Both the position numbers and the translations under genes were made by a program. Under the pieces are notes generated by a model. The model did no database searches. It saw only the letters and a program-made list of their open reading frames with translations, and was not told where the DNA came from. Shown piece by piece: positions 9,359-18,834 of a stretch of DNA of 64,000 nucleotides (position 1 is the first letter of the stretch; every line of letters starts with the position of its first letter). The stretch lies in assembly GCA_963792785.1 (NCBI GenBank), contig CAWBXO010000001.1, positions 124,001 to 188,000 on the forward strand, given 5' to 3'. Source of the stretch: CAWIMX01 sp963792785 (GTDB taxonomy: Bacteria > Acidobacteriota > Vicinamibacteria > Vicinamibacterales > CAVVIG01).

Positions 9359-10323
9359 GGCGTCCCCCCAAGCAGCGCGGCCCGCCCGGTGGCGCCGCGC
9401 GCGACAAGACCCCAGCGCGCGAGCGCGTAGCCGCACGCGAACGCCGCCTCGGTGAGTCCATCCACCGCTCGCGCCGCTCGTCCGGTCGCGCCCCAGACCG
9501 CCGCCCTGGCCATGCCGGTCGCGAACCGCCGGATCACATAGAGCGGCACGCCCGCCAGCGATCGTGCAGGCTGGCGATCGCCCTCGAGGACGGCGAAGGT
9601 GATGCCCGACCAATAGAACCAGTCGACGAAGTAGCGCAGGCGAAGCCGGTTGGCCGGCACCCAGTGCCGGACGCGGGCGGTCGGCACATAGCCGGTTCGC
9701 AGCCCGGCCGCGCGCACGCGATCGCAGAGGTCGTGATCCTCGCCGCCGAGCAGCGTGCCGGCGAGCTTGCCCAGATGGGTGACGAAGCCACCCACCCGTT
9801 CGAAGACGTCGCGGCGGACGGCGAGGTTGGCGCCGACCGCCGTGCGATCGCCGAGCGGGCCCTCGGTCGGCCCGTAGTCGACCAGCGCGAGCGGCGCCGC
9901 GAGGCGGCCGCGGACGCCGTGCTCGGGCAGCCACCGCGGCGGCTGCCGCTCCCACCGCGGGGCGACGGGGCCGCCCACGAGGGCCAGATCAGGGTCGGCG
10001 CGCATCGCGCGCCGAAGCTCCCCGATCCAGGCCTCATCCACGTTGACGTCGTCGTCGGTGAAGGCCAGGATGTCACCCGCCGCGACGGCGACGGCGCGCG
10101 CGACGGCGCGCGACTTGCCCGGCCGAGGCTCCGTGAGATGACGGAGCGGGACCGGGAAGGCCTCCGCCCATCGATCGATCACGACGCTGGTGCCGTCGGT
10201 CGAGTTGTTGTCGACGACCATCACCTCGTCGCCGCTGATGAAGGCCTGCCGGGCGAGGTGCCCGAGGCACTCGTCCAGCAGGCGTTCCCGGTTGTGCGTG
10301 GCGATGACGACGCTCACGTTCAT
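9355..10323 (-). CDS. Glycosyltransferase family 2
   Basis: This 322-residue GT2 enzyme has the opening VVIATHNRERLL, the turn VVDNNSTDGT, the metal site TDDDVN and the acceptor motif LGGEDHDLCDRV. The C-terminal third (RHWVPANRLRLRYF) parallels the VPPERL segment of the two related enzymes nearby, so the three look like products of duplication. ATG 10323 has GAGG directly upstream. It is encoded between the secreted PLD-like protein and the next GT2 gene, which it overlaps by four bases. Confidence 0.9.
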   Translation of the reverse strand: MNVSVVIATHNRERLLDECLGHLARQAFISGDEVMVVDNNSTDGTSVVIDRWAEAFPVPLRHLTEPRPGKSRAVARAVAVAAGDILAFTDDDVNVDEAWIGELRRAMRADPDLALVGGPVAPRWERQPPRWLPEHGVRGRLAAPLALVDYGPTEGPLGDRTAVGANLAVRRDVFERVGGFVTHLGKLAGTLLGGEDHDLCDRVRAAGLRTGYVPTARVRHWVPANRLRLRYFVDWFYWSGITFAVLEGDRQPARSLAGVPLYVIRRFATGMARAAVWGATGRAARAVDGLTEAAFACGYALARWGLVARGATGRAALLGGTP

Positions 10324-10337
10324 CCTCGGCACCCGTC

Positions 10338-13300
10338 CTACGGCTTGGCCACGATCGTCGCGTCGTCGGTCGGCGGCCCGGGCGCCGCGGTGAAATACGT
10401 CTCCGGGCTGAGGACGATCTGATCGAGCGAGAAGCCGTCCTCGCGCACCTGGATGCGCATCGTGTGCGGCCCGCTCGCGGCGAACGACACCGCGGTCGGC
10501 TGCGAGATCCAGTAGGCGGCGTTTCCCCAGCCCCAGCCATTGAGGCTCGCGCCGCTCGAGTTCGTGGCCAGGTTGACGAGCAGGGCCGACGTCGTCCCGA
10601 TCGGATAGATGGGACTCCCCGAGACGCGCGCGTCGGAGAACTGCACCCAGACGGCGTCGTTGTATTTCGAATTGGCGCCGGCCTTCAGGCGCAGCCAGAT
10701 CCGGTAGGGCGTGGCGGCCTGCGCGTCGAACGTCACGTCGACGTAGTGGGTCGGCGTCGGCAGCGGCTCGTCCGCCTGGACGTAGCCGTTGTCCGGGGTA
10801 GTGAGCGCGACGCTGCCTGGCGACGTCGGGTCCGCCACGGTGGTGAAGGCCCCATGCATCGCGGACGCGGGGACGTCGCTCGCATAGAGGACGACGTCGG
10901 GTGGCGGGGTGCCGCCGCCTCCGCCTCCCTCCGTGAACGCGACGGCGCTCACGTTGAAGCCGGACGAATCGAACTGCAGCGTGAGCACTTGCGTGCCGGC
11001 GGCGAGCGTCACCGGCACACTCACCGTGGTCCAGTTCTGCCACCCCCCGGTGTTGGGGACCGTCACGGGCACCGAGATGTTGCTTGGGGCGTCGACGAGC
11101 AGGTGGAGGGCGCCGCCGCTCGTGGAGGCCACGCGCAGGGCCGCCATGTAGTTGCCGGCCGAGGCCACCGACACCGTGTACTTCAGCCACTCGCCGGCGC
11201 CAATCCAGCCCACGTCGTAGCCGCCGTCGGTGCTCGCTTCGAGATCCACGTCGGTCGAACGGAGCCCGCCGCCGGCGTTGCCCGTCGTCGAGTCATGGTA
11301 GGCCACGCCCTCGCCGCCGTTGTCGAAATACTCGGCTTCGACGGTGCCCGGAATCGGCGCGGCCGAGCCGGCGTACGGCGTGGGTCCGCCGCCGCTTCCG
11401 CCGGAGGTCGCGTCCACGGCCAGCGAGGTGATGTTGATCCCGGAGCTGTCGAATTCGAGCGTCAGCGTCTGGGTGCCCGCGCCCAGGGTCACGGGCACGT
11501 TGACCGTCGTCCACGCCTGCCAGCCGCCGGTATTCGGCACCGACACGGGCGCCCAGACGGTGTTCGGTCCGTTGAAGCCGACGTGGAGCGCTCCGCCGCC
11601 GACCGACGCGGTGCGGAGCCGCACCGTATAGTTGCCGGCCGTCGCGACGTCCACCGTATAACTCACCCATTCACCCGTGTTCGTCCAGCCGATGTTGTAA
11701 CCGCCCTCGGTGGCGGCCTGGATGTCCACGTCCGTGGAACGGTACGCGCCGCCGGTGTTCCCGGCGCTGTCGTCCTGGTAGGCGACGCCCTGGCCGCCGT
11801 TGTCGAAATCCTCGGCCTCGATCGTGCCGGGGACGGCGAACGGTGTGCCATAGAACGGCGTGCCGCCGCCGCCGGCGCCGCCGCCCGAGCTGCCCGTGGT
11901 GAACAGCCGAATCGGGGAATGCGACACCACCGCGGGATCGATCGGGGTGGCATTCGTCCTCGAGACGATCTGCCAGAAGTAGTTCTGACTGGGCAGCAGG
12001 GCCACGTTGACGGTCCACGAATACGTGTCTGGCGGGTTGTTGTCCACGACGGCCGGGACGTTGGCCACGGCCGTCATATTGGTCTGCGTCGTGCCGAGAT
12101 ACACGTCATAGCTCGTCGCGAAGGCCGCGCGATTCCAGAGGAAGGTCGGCGTCGTCGAGACTCCGGTCGCGTTAGCGGACGGCTGCACCTGATCGGCCGC
12201 GTCCGGCGGCAGCGGATAGAAGGGCTGGAACGCGTTCGCGTTGTTCCACATCTCGGTCAGGCGGTCCTTGATCGCCTGATAGATCGAGGGTTTCTGGATC
12301 GCGGAGATGAAGTAGTTGTGGTCGCGCTGCCAGGCCGCGGCGTAGTTGCTCGAGGCGTTGGTCGCGTAGGCCGACGTCACGAGCACCTTCATGTGGGTGA
12401 GGCCGTCGTGGACCCGCTTCTTGATGGGCACGCCCGCCGCCCACAGCTTGTCGATATTGGCGTGCGTGATCTCGAACTCCGGCCACTTCTTGTTCAGGTA
12501 CTCGTTGGGCTCGATCATGAGCTGCATCGGCACGCCCGCCTGCTGGCGTCCGAGCAGGGCGTTGGTGATGTTGTCCACCGTCAGGCGGTAGATCACCATT
12601 TGGAGCGATGTGTTCTCGGCGTCGATCTCCTGAACCAGCCGGTCGTTGAATTGCTGGCCCTGCCCCCAGATGAGGTCCGGGGGCGCGTCATAGTCGGGCT
12701 CGAGGCGCGCATGGTCGATCACCATCGGCGCCGGGTTCGGATATTGCGTGTTGAAATCACAGGCGCCCGTCGGTTCGGTGGCGCAGGCGTCGTCCCAGTC
12801 CTTGAAATACGGCGGATCGGCCTGCAGGCTGTTCGACTCCGGCGTGGTGTCGTTCCAGAACTGATCGAACCGCGCCTTGAACGAGTTGAAGAGAACCGTA
12901 TCGTCGGTCACCAGCACGGTCTCGTCCTTGTAGTTCGTGCTGGAGACCGGCGCCAGCTCGAAGGGGGAGTAGTTGGCCGAGCCGAAGGCCACTTCGCCCT
13001 GGCCCACGAAGATCGTGGCCTTCCAGTGATCGATCTCCGGATACCACGACGGGGCGACGCGAAGCCGGATCGGCAGCCCCTGGTTGGCCAGCCAGTAGAA
13101 CTCGTGGCGGGTGGGCGGATCGATCTCGAAGATCGAACCGCGGTCGCCGATGAGCCGGACCGGCACGCCGGACTTGAACTTGTTGATGAGGGCGATCGAC
13201 ACGGCGTGCTCGCTCAAGTACCAGCACGAGATGTCGACCCTGACGGTCTCGGCGTTGATCTTGGCGACCAGCACGTTCGTGACGTTGTCATGGGCCGGGA

Positions 13301-13427
13301 AGTACATGTGCTCCTCGGCCGACGCGGTGCGACCGGCCACGGCGACGAGCAGAACGGCGCGCAGGAGCACGGACGCGACACCGCGCGAGCGGCACGAGAG
13401 GAGTCGGGAGAGGATGGGACTAGGCAC
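10338..13427 (-). CDS. Secreted phospholipase-D-family protein with two CBM6-like domains
   Basis: The 1029-residue protein starts at GTG 13427, with GAGG ten bases upstream and a signal peptide up to about residue 37. Two PLD repeats follow: H134-W-K136 with GSANYS (149-154), and H345-M-K347 with ASSNYA. Both HxK pairs are present, but the usual Asp of HxKx4D is Val141 and Ser352. Then come an Fn3-like segment (about 415-512), two CBM6 domains (about 533-668 and 683-815) and the shared 180-residue module, here at the C terminus (about 833-1029). PLD enzymes cleave or transfer phosphodiesters through a phosphohistidine. Coding inside an EPS operon next to a glycerophosphotransferase-like gene suggests a phosphodiester-linked glycan as substrate; this is inference. 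Confidence 0.82.
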   Translation of the reverse strand: MPSPILSRLLSCRSRGVASVLLRAVLLVAVAGRTASAEEHMYFPAHDNVTNVLVAKINAETVRVDISCWYLSEHAVSIALINKFKSGVPVRLIGDRGSIFEIDPPTRHEFYWLANQGLPIRLRVAPSWYPEIDHWKATIFVGQGEVAFGSANYSPFELAPVSSTNYKDETVLVTDDTVLFNSFKARFDQFWNDTTPESNSLQADPPYFKDWDDACATEPTGACDFNTQYPNPAPMVIDHARLEPDYDAPPDLIWGQGQQFNDRLVQEIDAENTSLQMVIYRLTVDNITNALLGRQQAGVPMQLMIEPNEYLNKKWPEFEITHANIDKLWAAGVPIKKRVHDGLTHMKVLVTSAYATNASSNYAAAWQRDHNYFISAIQKPSIYQAIKDRLTEMWNNANAFQPFYPLPPDAADQVQPSANATGVSTTPTFLWNRAAFATSYDVYLGTTQTNMTAVANVPAVVDNNPPDTYSWTVNVALLPSQNYFWQIVSRTNATPIDPAVVSHSPIRLFTTGSSGGGAGGGGTPFYGTPFAVPGTIEAEDFDNGGQGVAYQDDSAGNTGGAYRSTDVDIQAATEGGYNIGWTNTGEWVSYTVDVATAGNYTVRLRTASVGGGALHVGFNGPNTVWAPVSVPNTGGWQAWTTVNVPVTLGAGTQTLTLEFDSSGINITSLAVDATSGGSGGGPTPYAGSAAPIPGTVEAEYFDNGGEGVAYHDSTTGNAGGGLRSTDVDLEASTDGGYDVGWIGAGEWLKYTVSVASAGNYMAALRVASTSGGALHLLVDAPSNISVPVTVPNTGGWQNWTTVSVPVTLAAGTQVLTLQFDSSGFNVSAVAFTEGGGGGGTPPPDVVLYASDVPASAMHGAFTTVADPTSPGSVALTTPDNGYVQADEPLPTPTHYVDVTFDAQAATPYRIWLRLKAGANSKYNDAVWVQFSDARVSGSPIYPIGTTSALLVNLATNSSGASLNGWGWGNAAYWISQPTAVSFAASGPHTMRIQVREDGFSLDQIVLSPETYFTAAPGPPTDDATIVAKP

Positions 13428-14658
13428 GATCTGTTGACCTCGCTTCAAGGGATGAGAGCCTCGGGGGGCGTTCCGTCGCGAGCGCCGGAATGCCGAGCGC
13501 GTCGTAGAAGCACTGCACGGCGCGGCCGGTGGCGCCCCCCGGTCGATAGAAGAGCGTGTCGGCGACGGCCCGCCGGCGGTCGCTGAGGGTGTCCGGCTCC
13601 GCCAGGGCCGTCCGCACCGCCTGCAGCACGGCGTCCACCGACGCCTCGACGACGTCGGCGGCCCCACGAAGGAGCGCCACTTTGTCGCGGCTGATGCGCG
13701 CCTTCTGGATGAGTTCCGGGCAGTCGATCACGACGATGGGCCGGTCGAGCAGCATGAATTCGAACCCGGCCGAACTGTGATCGGTCACCAGGACGTCGGA
13801 GACGACGAGATACTTTGAGATGTCGGCGTCCTCGACGAAATGCACACCCCACTCGCGGCAGAGCGTGACAAGGCGCGCGCGCCAGTCGACGTCGCCCCCG
13901 CCGCGCACGCGCTCGAAACAGCGGTCGTGGAGCTTCACAATCGTGTTCGGCGACATCCGGCCCAGCGCCGGGATCAGCGATTCGCCGATGGCATTCAGGG
14001 AGGAATAGGGCGACCACGTCGGCGCGTACAGGATCGTGGGCGCGGCCGGGGCGAGACCGAGCGAGGCTCGGATGGCCGCGGGGTCCAGCGAGCCGTCGAC
14101 CAGGCAGTCGACCTTCGGGTAGCCGACGAGCGCGGCGCGCAGGCTGTCGGCGTCCACCAGGCCGGCCTCCACGTACCGCTCGAGGCGATCCCGGTTGGGG
14201 AACATCAAGCGGTCGAAGGTGGCGACGACGGGTGCGATGTGGATGGGCGCGTCGAGCTGGTACTTGCCGGCCACGCCGTGAAACAGGTGCAGCCGGCGGG
14301 CGCGGCGGCGCAACCACGTCATGTTCCAGAAGTCGGTGTTGATGTAGGCGTCGAACTTCATCCAGGCGGCGCGCGCCGGCGGCAGCACGCGGGCGCCGGG
14401 CTCGCCTCCGAACACCGACGCGGCATCCCAGGCGCAGTCGGCGATCGTGTACCACATCGACAGGCGACTGTCGGCTCGCAGCCGCTCGAGGACCGGCCTG
14501 AAGACGGCGAGGCTCAGCGGAGAGGCGGCTTCGAAGAGCACCTGGGGCCCGGGGTGGCGCAGGCGCTGCGCGGCGTCATCGGCGGCATGGAGGGCGCTGG
14601 CCGCCGCTCGTCGCGCGCGGCGGGCCAGGGTGTCGTCGAGGAGAGAAGGCTGCTGCAC
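13420..14658 (-). CDS. CDP-glycerol glycerophosphotransferase-like protein
   Basis: The protein of about 412 residues resembles the TagB/TagF family, which moves glycerol phosphate from CDP-glycerol onto a growing polymer. Family-like features are LFHGVAGKYQ, the ILYAPTWSPYSSL strand, TIVKLHDRCF and the late VLVTDHSSAGFEFMLLDRPIVVID segment, where teichoic acid enzymes carry their catalytic His and donor-binding residues. The start is uncertain: GTG 14658 is the first good candidate but lacks a clear ribosome site. The 3' end overlaps the PLD gene by eight bases. CDP-ribitol or simple glycosyl donors are alternatives. Confidence 0.75.
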   Translation of the reverse strand: MQQPSLLDDTLARRARRAAASALHAADDAAQRLRHPGPQVLFEAASPLSLAVFRPVLERLRADSRLSMWYTIADCAWDAASVFGGEPGARVLPPARAAWMKFDAYINTDFWNMTWLRRRARRLHLFHGVAGKYQLDAPIHIAPVVATFDRLMFPNRDRLERYVEAGLVDADSLRAALVGYPKVDCLVDGSLDPAAIRASLGLAPAAPTILYAPTWSPYSSLNAIGESLIPALGRMSPNTIVKLHDRCFERVRGGGDVDWRARLVTLCREWGVHFVEDADISKYLVVSDVLVTDHSSAGFEFMLLDRPIVVIDCPELIQKARISRDKVALLRGAADVVEASVDAVLQAVRTALAEPDTLSDRRRAVADTLFYRPGGATGRAVQCFYDALGIPALATERPPRLSSLEARSTDRA

Positions 14659-14722
14659 ACGCGGGAAAGAGCAAGAGGGATGCCGCCGCCGGCGCGAGGC
14701 GGAAAACCAACCTGGCGGTCCC

Positions 14723-16201
14723 TCACGCCGGCCGGAGCGTCCTTTGTGTGGAAAACCGTGCCGCAGAATGGGCGGTCGCCTTCCCTTCCGCGACCTCACC
14801 CGCATCGGCGTCACGGAGGTAGTACGCGGCCAGCTCACGGGCGGCCACGGTGAGGGCGAGCAGGTAATAGAACGTCCAGTTGTATGCCACCGAGGCGAAC
14901 ATCGCGCACACGAACCAGCCGGCAAGCCCAGCCGTCATCGCGACCGAGTGCTCGTCGAGGCGCGCGGCGTCCCGCGCCGGCAGGACCGCGCGACCTCGTG
15001 CCCGGGCGAGCGTCCGGATCCGCGCGACGAGCTGGCGCGTCCTCCGGCTTGCCAGTCCGGCGCACACGATCAGAAACAGGAAGGCGACCAGGCCCAGTGC
15101 GCCCAGTTCGGACGCGACCTGGAGCAGCGCGTTGTGGGTCTCGCGCCAGCGCTCCTCGCGTCCGGGCGGGTTGTAGTTCTTGAACTGGCCGGCGCCGACA
15201 CCCGCGAACGGGTGCTCCTCGAACGTCTGCAGCCCCTCCTTCATGACCGTCTCGCGCGCGTCGCGCGAGCCGGTGAACTCCCGCGCGTCCTGGCGGGCGT
15301 TCATGATGCTCGACATCCGGTTCCAGAAGGACGCGGGCACGAACGGCGTCGCCATGAGGATCGACGCGACGGCGATGGCGGCGAAGCCGCGACGCACCTG
15401 GTGGCCCAGCAGCAGCAGGACCACGAACGCCGCTCCCAGCCCCAGCGCTCCCGAACGCGATTTCGTGAAGACCACCGTCGCCAGCATGCAGAGGGCGATC
15501 AGCGTAGCGAGGAGGCGCTGCCAGCCGGGCCGGCGCGTCGAGAGCGCGAACACGATCGCGGTCGGCAGGAACGTGACCATGTTCAGGGCCAGATCGTTCG
15601 GATTCCCGAGAATGCCGCCGACGGGGCCGGCCAGGCGGTCGCCTTCGACCAGGTTCAGGCCTCGCAGGTAGTCGGCCACGCCGCGAACGGCCACGATCCC
15701 CAGGCACACGATGATGAGCCACATCAGGCGGTCCAGGCGCCGCGACGTCGTCACCGTATTCATCATGAGGATGAACACGATGAAGATCTTGAGATAGGCG
15801 TCCGTGAATTCCGCGAGGGCGCCGCCCGGCCAGATCGACGTCGGGACGGTGGCGAGCATCACGACCCCGAGCGCGATCATCCCGAGCGTCTCGTGGTTGA
15901 CGCGGAACGTGGGATATTGCCGCGCGAGCCGGTGCAGCAGCATGGGCAGGATGCCGGCGAAGACGCAGACTTCGGCCAGGTGCAGCGGTCGCAGGGCCGG
16001 GATCGTGTCCTGCGGCCGCAGCAGGAGCACGGCGGTAAACAGGAACAGGCCCGCGTAGCCCCAGTCCCTGGGCTCGGCGCGCAGCGCGCTGGCGAACGTG
16101 CCGCGCGTCTGGCTGGGCGGCGTTGCCGTCCGAGCCGGCACCGTGGCGCGCCGATCGGTGAAGACCAGGCGTTCAGGGGCGGGCGGAGTTTTCTGGTTCA
16201 T
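14723..16201 (-). CDS. O-antigen ligase/polymerase-like membrane protein
   Basis: The 492-residue protein has about ten to twelve hydrophobic segments and the large periplasmic loop typical of the Wzy/WaaL superfamily. The family region includes GNPNDLALNMV, FTKSRSGALGLG and the loop EEHPFAGVGAGQF followed by THNALLQVASELG, whose His is conserved in ligases. The proteins annotated as exosortase-associated O-glycosylation ligases have the same plan. It probably polymerises or ligates EPS units in the periplasm, working with the Wzx flippase. ATG 16201 overlaps the previous stop (ATGA). Polymerase versus ligase activity cannot be decided here. Confidence 0.82.
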   Translation of the reverse strand: MNQKTPPAPERLVFTDRRATVPARTATPPSQTRGTFASALRAEPRDWGYAGLFLFTAVLLLRPQDTIPALRPLHLAEVCVFAGILPMLLHRLARQYPTFRVNHETLGMIALGVVMLATVPTSIWPGGALAEFTDAYLKIFIVFILMMNTVTTSRRLDRLMWLIIVCLGIVAVRGVADYLRGLNLVEGDRLAGPVGGILGNPNDLALNMVTFLPTAIVFALSTRRPGWQRLLATLIALCMLATVVFTKSRSGALGLGAAFVVLLLLGHQVRRGFAAIAVASILMATPFVPASFWNRMSSIMNARQDAREFTGSRDARETVMKEGLQTFEEHPFAGVGAGQFKNYNPPGREERWRETHNALLQVASELGALGLVAFLFLIVCAGLASRRTRQLVARIRTLARARGRAVLPARDAARLDEHSVAMTAGLAGWFVCAMFASVAYNWTFYYLLALTVAARELAAYYLRDADAGEVAEGKATAHSAARFSTQRTLRPA

Positions 16202-17437
16202 GAGCGCCACACTCGCTTTCCGAGGAGAAGGGCCCCGAGGCCGGCGATGACCGATGCGTTCATCACGAGAAACATCAGGGCCACGTGCGCCAGGCGGGCC
16301 GGCGCGCCGGTGGGCGCGACGGACCGGCCGGGGCGGTGCGCGCGATGGTCGAGCCACCAGCCGTACGCCGCCAGCCCGTAGAACACGGCTTGTGCGGCCA
16401 GCGCGACGGCGTAGAGCGGCTGGGCCGCCAGGGCGAGACTCGCGACGAGCGTGCCCAGCAGGGCATACGGCACGAGCAGGCGCCCGAGCTTGTGCGAGAC
16501 GAACTGCAGCCAGACGGGATTGCGCCAGGGCAGCAGCAGCGCCGGCGCGAGGGCCAGGAGCTGGTAGTTGCCCGCGAGCGTTCGCAGCTTGCGCCGGCCC
16601 TCGTCTCCCGGGTCGCGAGCCGGCCGATCGAAGGCCAGCGCGTGGTGGGTGAAGACCACGCGGTAGCCGGCCATGACCACCCGCATCGGCGCGAGGACGT
16701 CGTCGAGGATCGTCTGCGCCGGGAGCGGCCGCCAGAGCCGGCGGCGCAGCGCGTAGATCGCCCCCGTCGCGCCGAGCGTCGAGGCGATGCCGCTCTCATG
16801 GTGTCGAATCCACTTCTCGTACCGCCAGGTACAGGCCGACGCCGTCGGCGATCGAGGACGCGACCGAGAAGCGGCGTTCCGCGCGGCGGCGGCTGTCGCT
16901 CCCCCGGGGCGCCGCCGGGATCCGCCGTTCGGTGTGCGCGCGCCGGTCGCCCGGCTCGCCGTCGAGGAGCAATTCGCCGGTCACGCCGCCGACGCCGGGG
17001 TCGGCGAAGGGCGCGACGAGGGCCCGCAGGGCGTCTGGCGCGAAACCCTGGCGCGCGTCGGTGAAGACGATGATGGCGTGGCGCGCGTGCGCCACGCCGA
17101 TGTTGAGGGCGGCCGCCTTGCCGCCCGGGGCGGCGGCGACCGACTCCACGATGCCGTCGTAGCGCGCCAGCACGTCGACGGTCTCGTCGGTCGATCCGTC
17201 CGACACGACGATGATCTGCACCGGGGAGGGATAGTCCAGCTCGAGCAGGTTCTCGATCCGCCCGGCCAGCCGCGGGCCCTCGTTCCGCGCGGCGATCACG
17301 ATCGAGACGGGTGGCGGCGGCGCCAGGCCGCGCGCCCAGCGCCGAGGGCGCCGGCGGTGCCACGCGTACAACAGCAGGGGATAGCCCACGTACACGTAGG
17401 CGATGACGGCGAACGACAACCAGAAGACGGCTTCCAT
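16198..17437 (-). CDS. Membrane glycosyltransferase family 2 (poly-GlcNAc-synthase-like); frame broken once
   Basis: ATG 17437 opens an N-terminal membrane helix (VFWLSFAVIAYVYVGYPLLL), then a GT2 domain with SIVIAARNEG, VVSDGSTDET and FTDARQGF. The frame ends at a TGA near 16796, but the missing half continues one frame over: YEKWIRHHESG, GATGAIYALRR, then LPAQTILDDVLAPMRVV and three or four helices to the TGA at 16198. Removal of one G at 16828/16829 turns the junction into GLYWRYEKWIR, the normal sequence for this family. Repaired length is 412 residues. The QTILDD segment corresponds to the acceptor-side motif. The product would work at the membrane on a growing chain. Confidence 0.8.
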
Positions 17438-17445
17438 GTTCGCCT

Positions 17446-18834
17446 CTAGGCCACCGCCTCCGCCGGGTCGGGTTCGGCGTCGGGCCGCATCACGGCCAGC
17501 GGCGCGTGCGGCGCACCGAGCCGGAAGACGTGGGCGTCGCCGGCCGGCAGCGCGTTCCTCGTGTCGACCACGAGACGAGCCGATCGGCGCACCATCTCGT
17601 AGTCGACGGTGCTGTGCTCGGTGAGGATCACGACGCAGTCGGCCGCCGCCAGCACGTCGCTCGTGAGCGACTGGCTTTCGAGCCGCGTCCCGCCGGCCCA
17701 GCCCTGCGCCCGAAGCGCGGGCACGTGGGGATCCGCGTAACACACCGACGCGCCCTTGGCGTGCAGGAGATTCATGACGTCGATCGCCGGGGATTCGCGC
17801 GTGTCGTCGATGTCGCGCTTGTAGGCCAGTCCCAGCACCAGCACCGACGCGCCGTTCAGGGACTTGCGGTCGTAATTGAGCGCTTCGGCAATCTTGTCGA
17901 CGACGAACTGCGGCATGGCGCCGTTGATCTGGCCGGCCAGCTCGATGAAGCGCGTTTCGATGCCGCTCTGCCTCGCCTTCCAGGAGAGATAGAAGGGATC
18001 GATGGGGATACAGTGCCCGCCGAGCCCGGGGCCCGGATAGAACGGCATGAAGCCGAACGGTTTGGTCGCCGCCGCCTGGATGACTTCCCAGACGTCGATC
18101 CCCATCCGGTCGCACATCAGGGCGATCTCGTTCACGAGGCCGATGTTCACGGCGCGGAACGTGTTTTCGAGCAGCTTCACCATTTCCGCGACGTCGGCCG
18201 AGCTGACGGGCACGATCTCGTCGATGGCCGATTCGTACAGCGCCCGGGCGACCTCGGTCGACACCGGATCGACGCCGCCGACGATCTTCGGCACGTTGCG
18301 GGTGTGGAACCGGGGGTTCCCCGGATCCACGCGCTCGGGCGAGAAGGCCAGAAAGAAGTCCACGCCGGCCCTGAGGCCGCCGGCCTCGAGGCGCGGCTTC
18401 ACGAATTCGGTGGTCGTGCCCGGGTACGTCGTCGACTCCAGCACGACCAGCATGCCGGGATGGAGGTGCGGGGCGATGCCGTCGACGGCGGAGGCGACGA
18501 ACGACATGTCCGGGTCCTTCGTCTTCCGGAGCGGTGTCGGGACGCAGATGTTCACGGTGTCGAGCGCCGCCACCGCCGCAAAGTCCATCGTCGCCCCCAG
18601 CCGGCCCTCGCCGACGAGTTGGGCTACGTCGACCGCGGCGACGTCCGGAATGTAGGAGCGGCCTTCGTTCACGGCCGAGACCTTGCGGAGATCGAGGTCG
18701 ATCCCCGTTACGGAGAACCCGGCCCGGCCGAGTTCGACGGCCAGGGGCAGGCCGACATAGCCGAGGCCGATGACACCGGTGCGCGCGCGGCGGGCGCGGA
18801 TGCGTTCGAGCAGCTGGACGTGGTCGCATGCCAT
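17446..18834 (-). CDS. UDP-sugar (UDP-GlcNAc/ManNAc type) 6-dehydrogenase
   Basis: The 462-residue enzyme oxidises C6 of a UDP-hexose with two NAD to give a UDP-uronic acid, so the polymer probably contains an acidic sugar. It has the N-terminal Rossmann motif GVIGLGYVGLPLA, the SPERVDPGN segment, the central helix AEMVKLLENTFRAVNI, and the catalytic cysteine in GPGLGGHCIPIDPF. The GGHCIPIDPFYL version is typical of WbpA/TviB-type UDP-N-acetylhexosamine dehydrogenases rather than UDP-glucose dehydrogenases. ATG 18834 overlaps the stop of the ATPase gene (ATGA). The exact substrate is an inference. Confidence 0.9.
   Translation of the reverse strand: MACDHVQLLERIRARRARTGVIGLGYVGLPLAVELGRAGFSVTGIDLDLRKVSAVNEGRSYIPDVAAVDVAQLVGEGRLGATMDFAAVAALDTVNICVPTPLRKTKDPDMSFVASAVDGIAPHLHPGMLVVLESTTYPGTTTEFVKPRLEAGGLRAGVDFFLAFSPERVDPGNPRFHTRNVPKIVGGVDPVSTEVARALYESAIDEIVPVSSADVAEMVKLLENTFRAVNIGLVNEIALMCDRMGIDVWEVIQAAATKPFGFMPFYPGPGLGGHCIPIDPFYLSWKARQSGIETRFIELAGQINGAMPQFVVDKIAEALNYDRKSLNGASVLVLGLAYKRDIDDTRESPAIDVMNLLHAKGASVCYADPHVPALRAQGWAGGTRLESQSLTSDVLAAADCVVILTEHSTVDYEMVRRSARLVVDTRNALPAGDAHVFRLGAPHAPLAVMRPDAEPDPAEAVA

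Noticed and set aside
10464..13586. 1040-codon open frame on the plus strand
   Set aside because: Antisense to the PLD-family gene; composition is Arg/Gly/Val-rich without motifs, and the minus-strand frame has clear domains.
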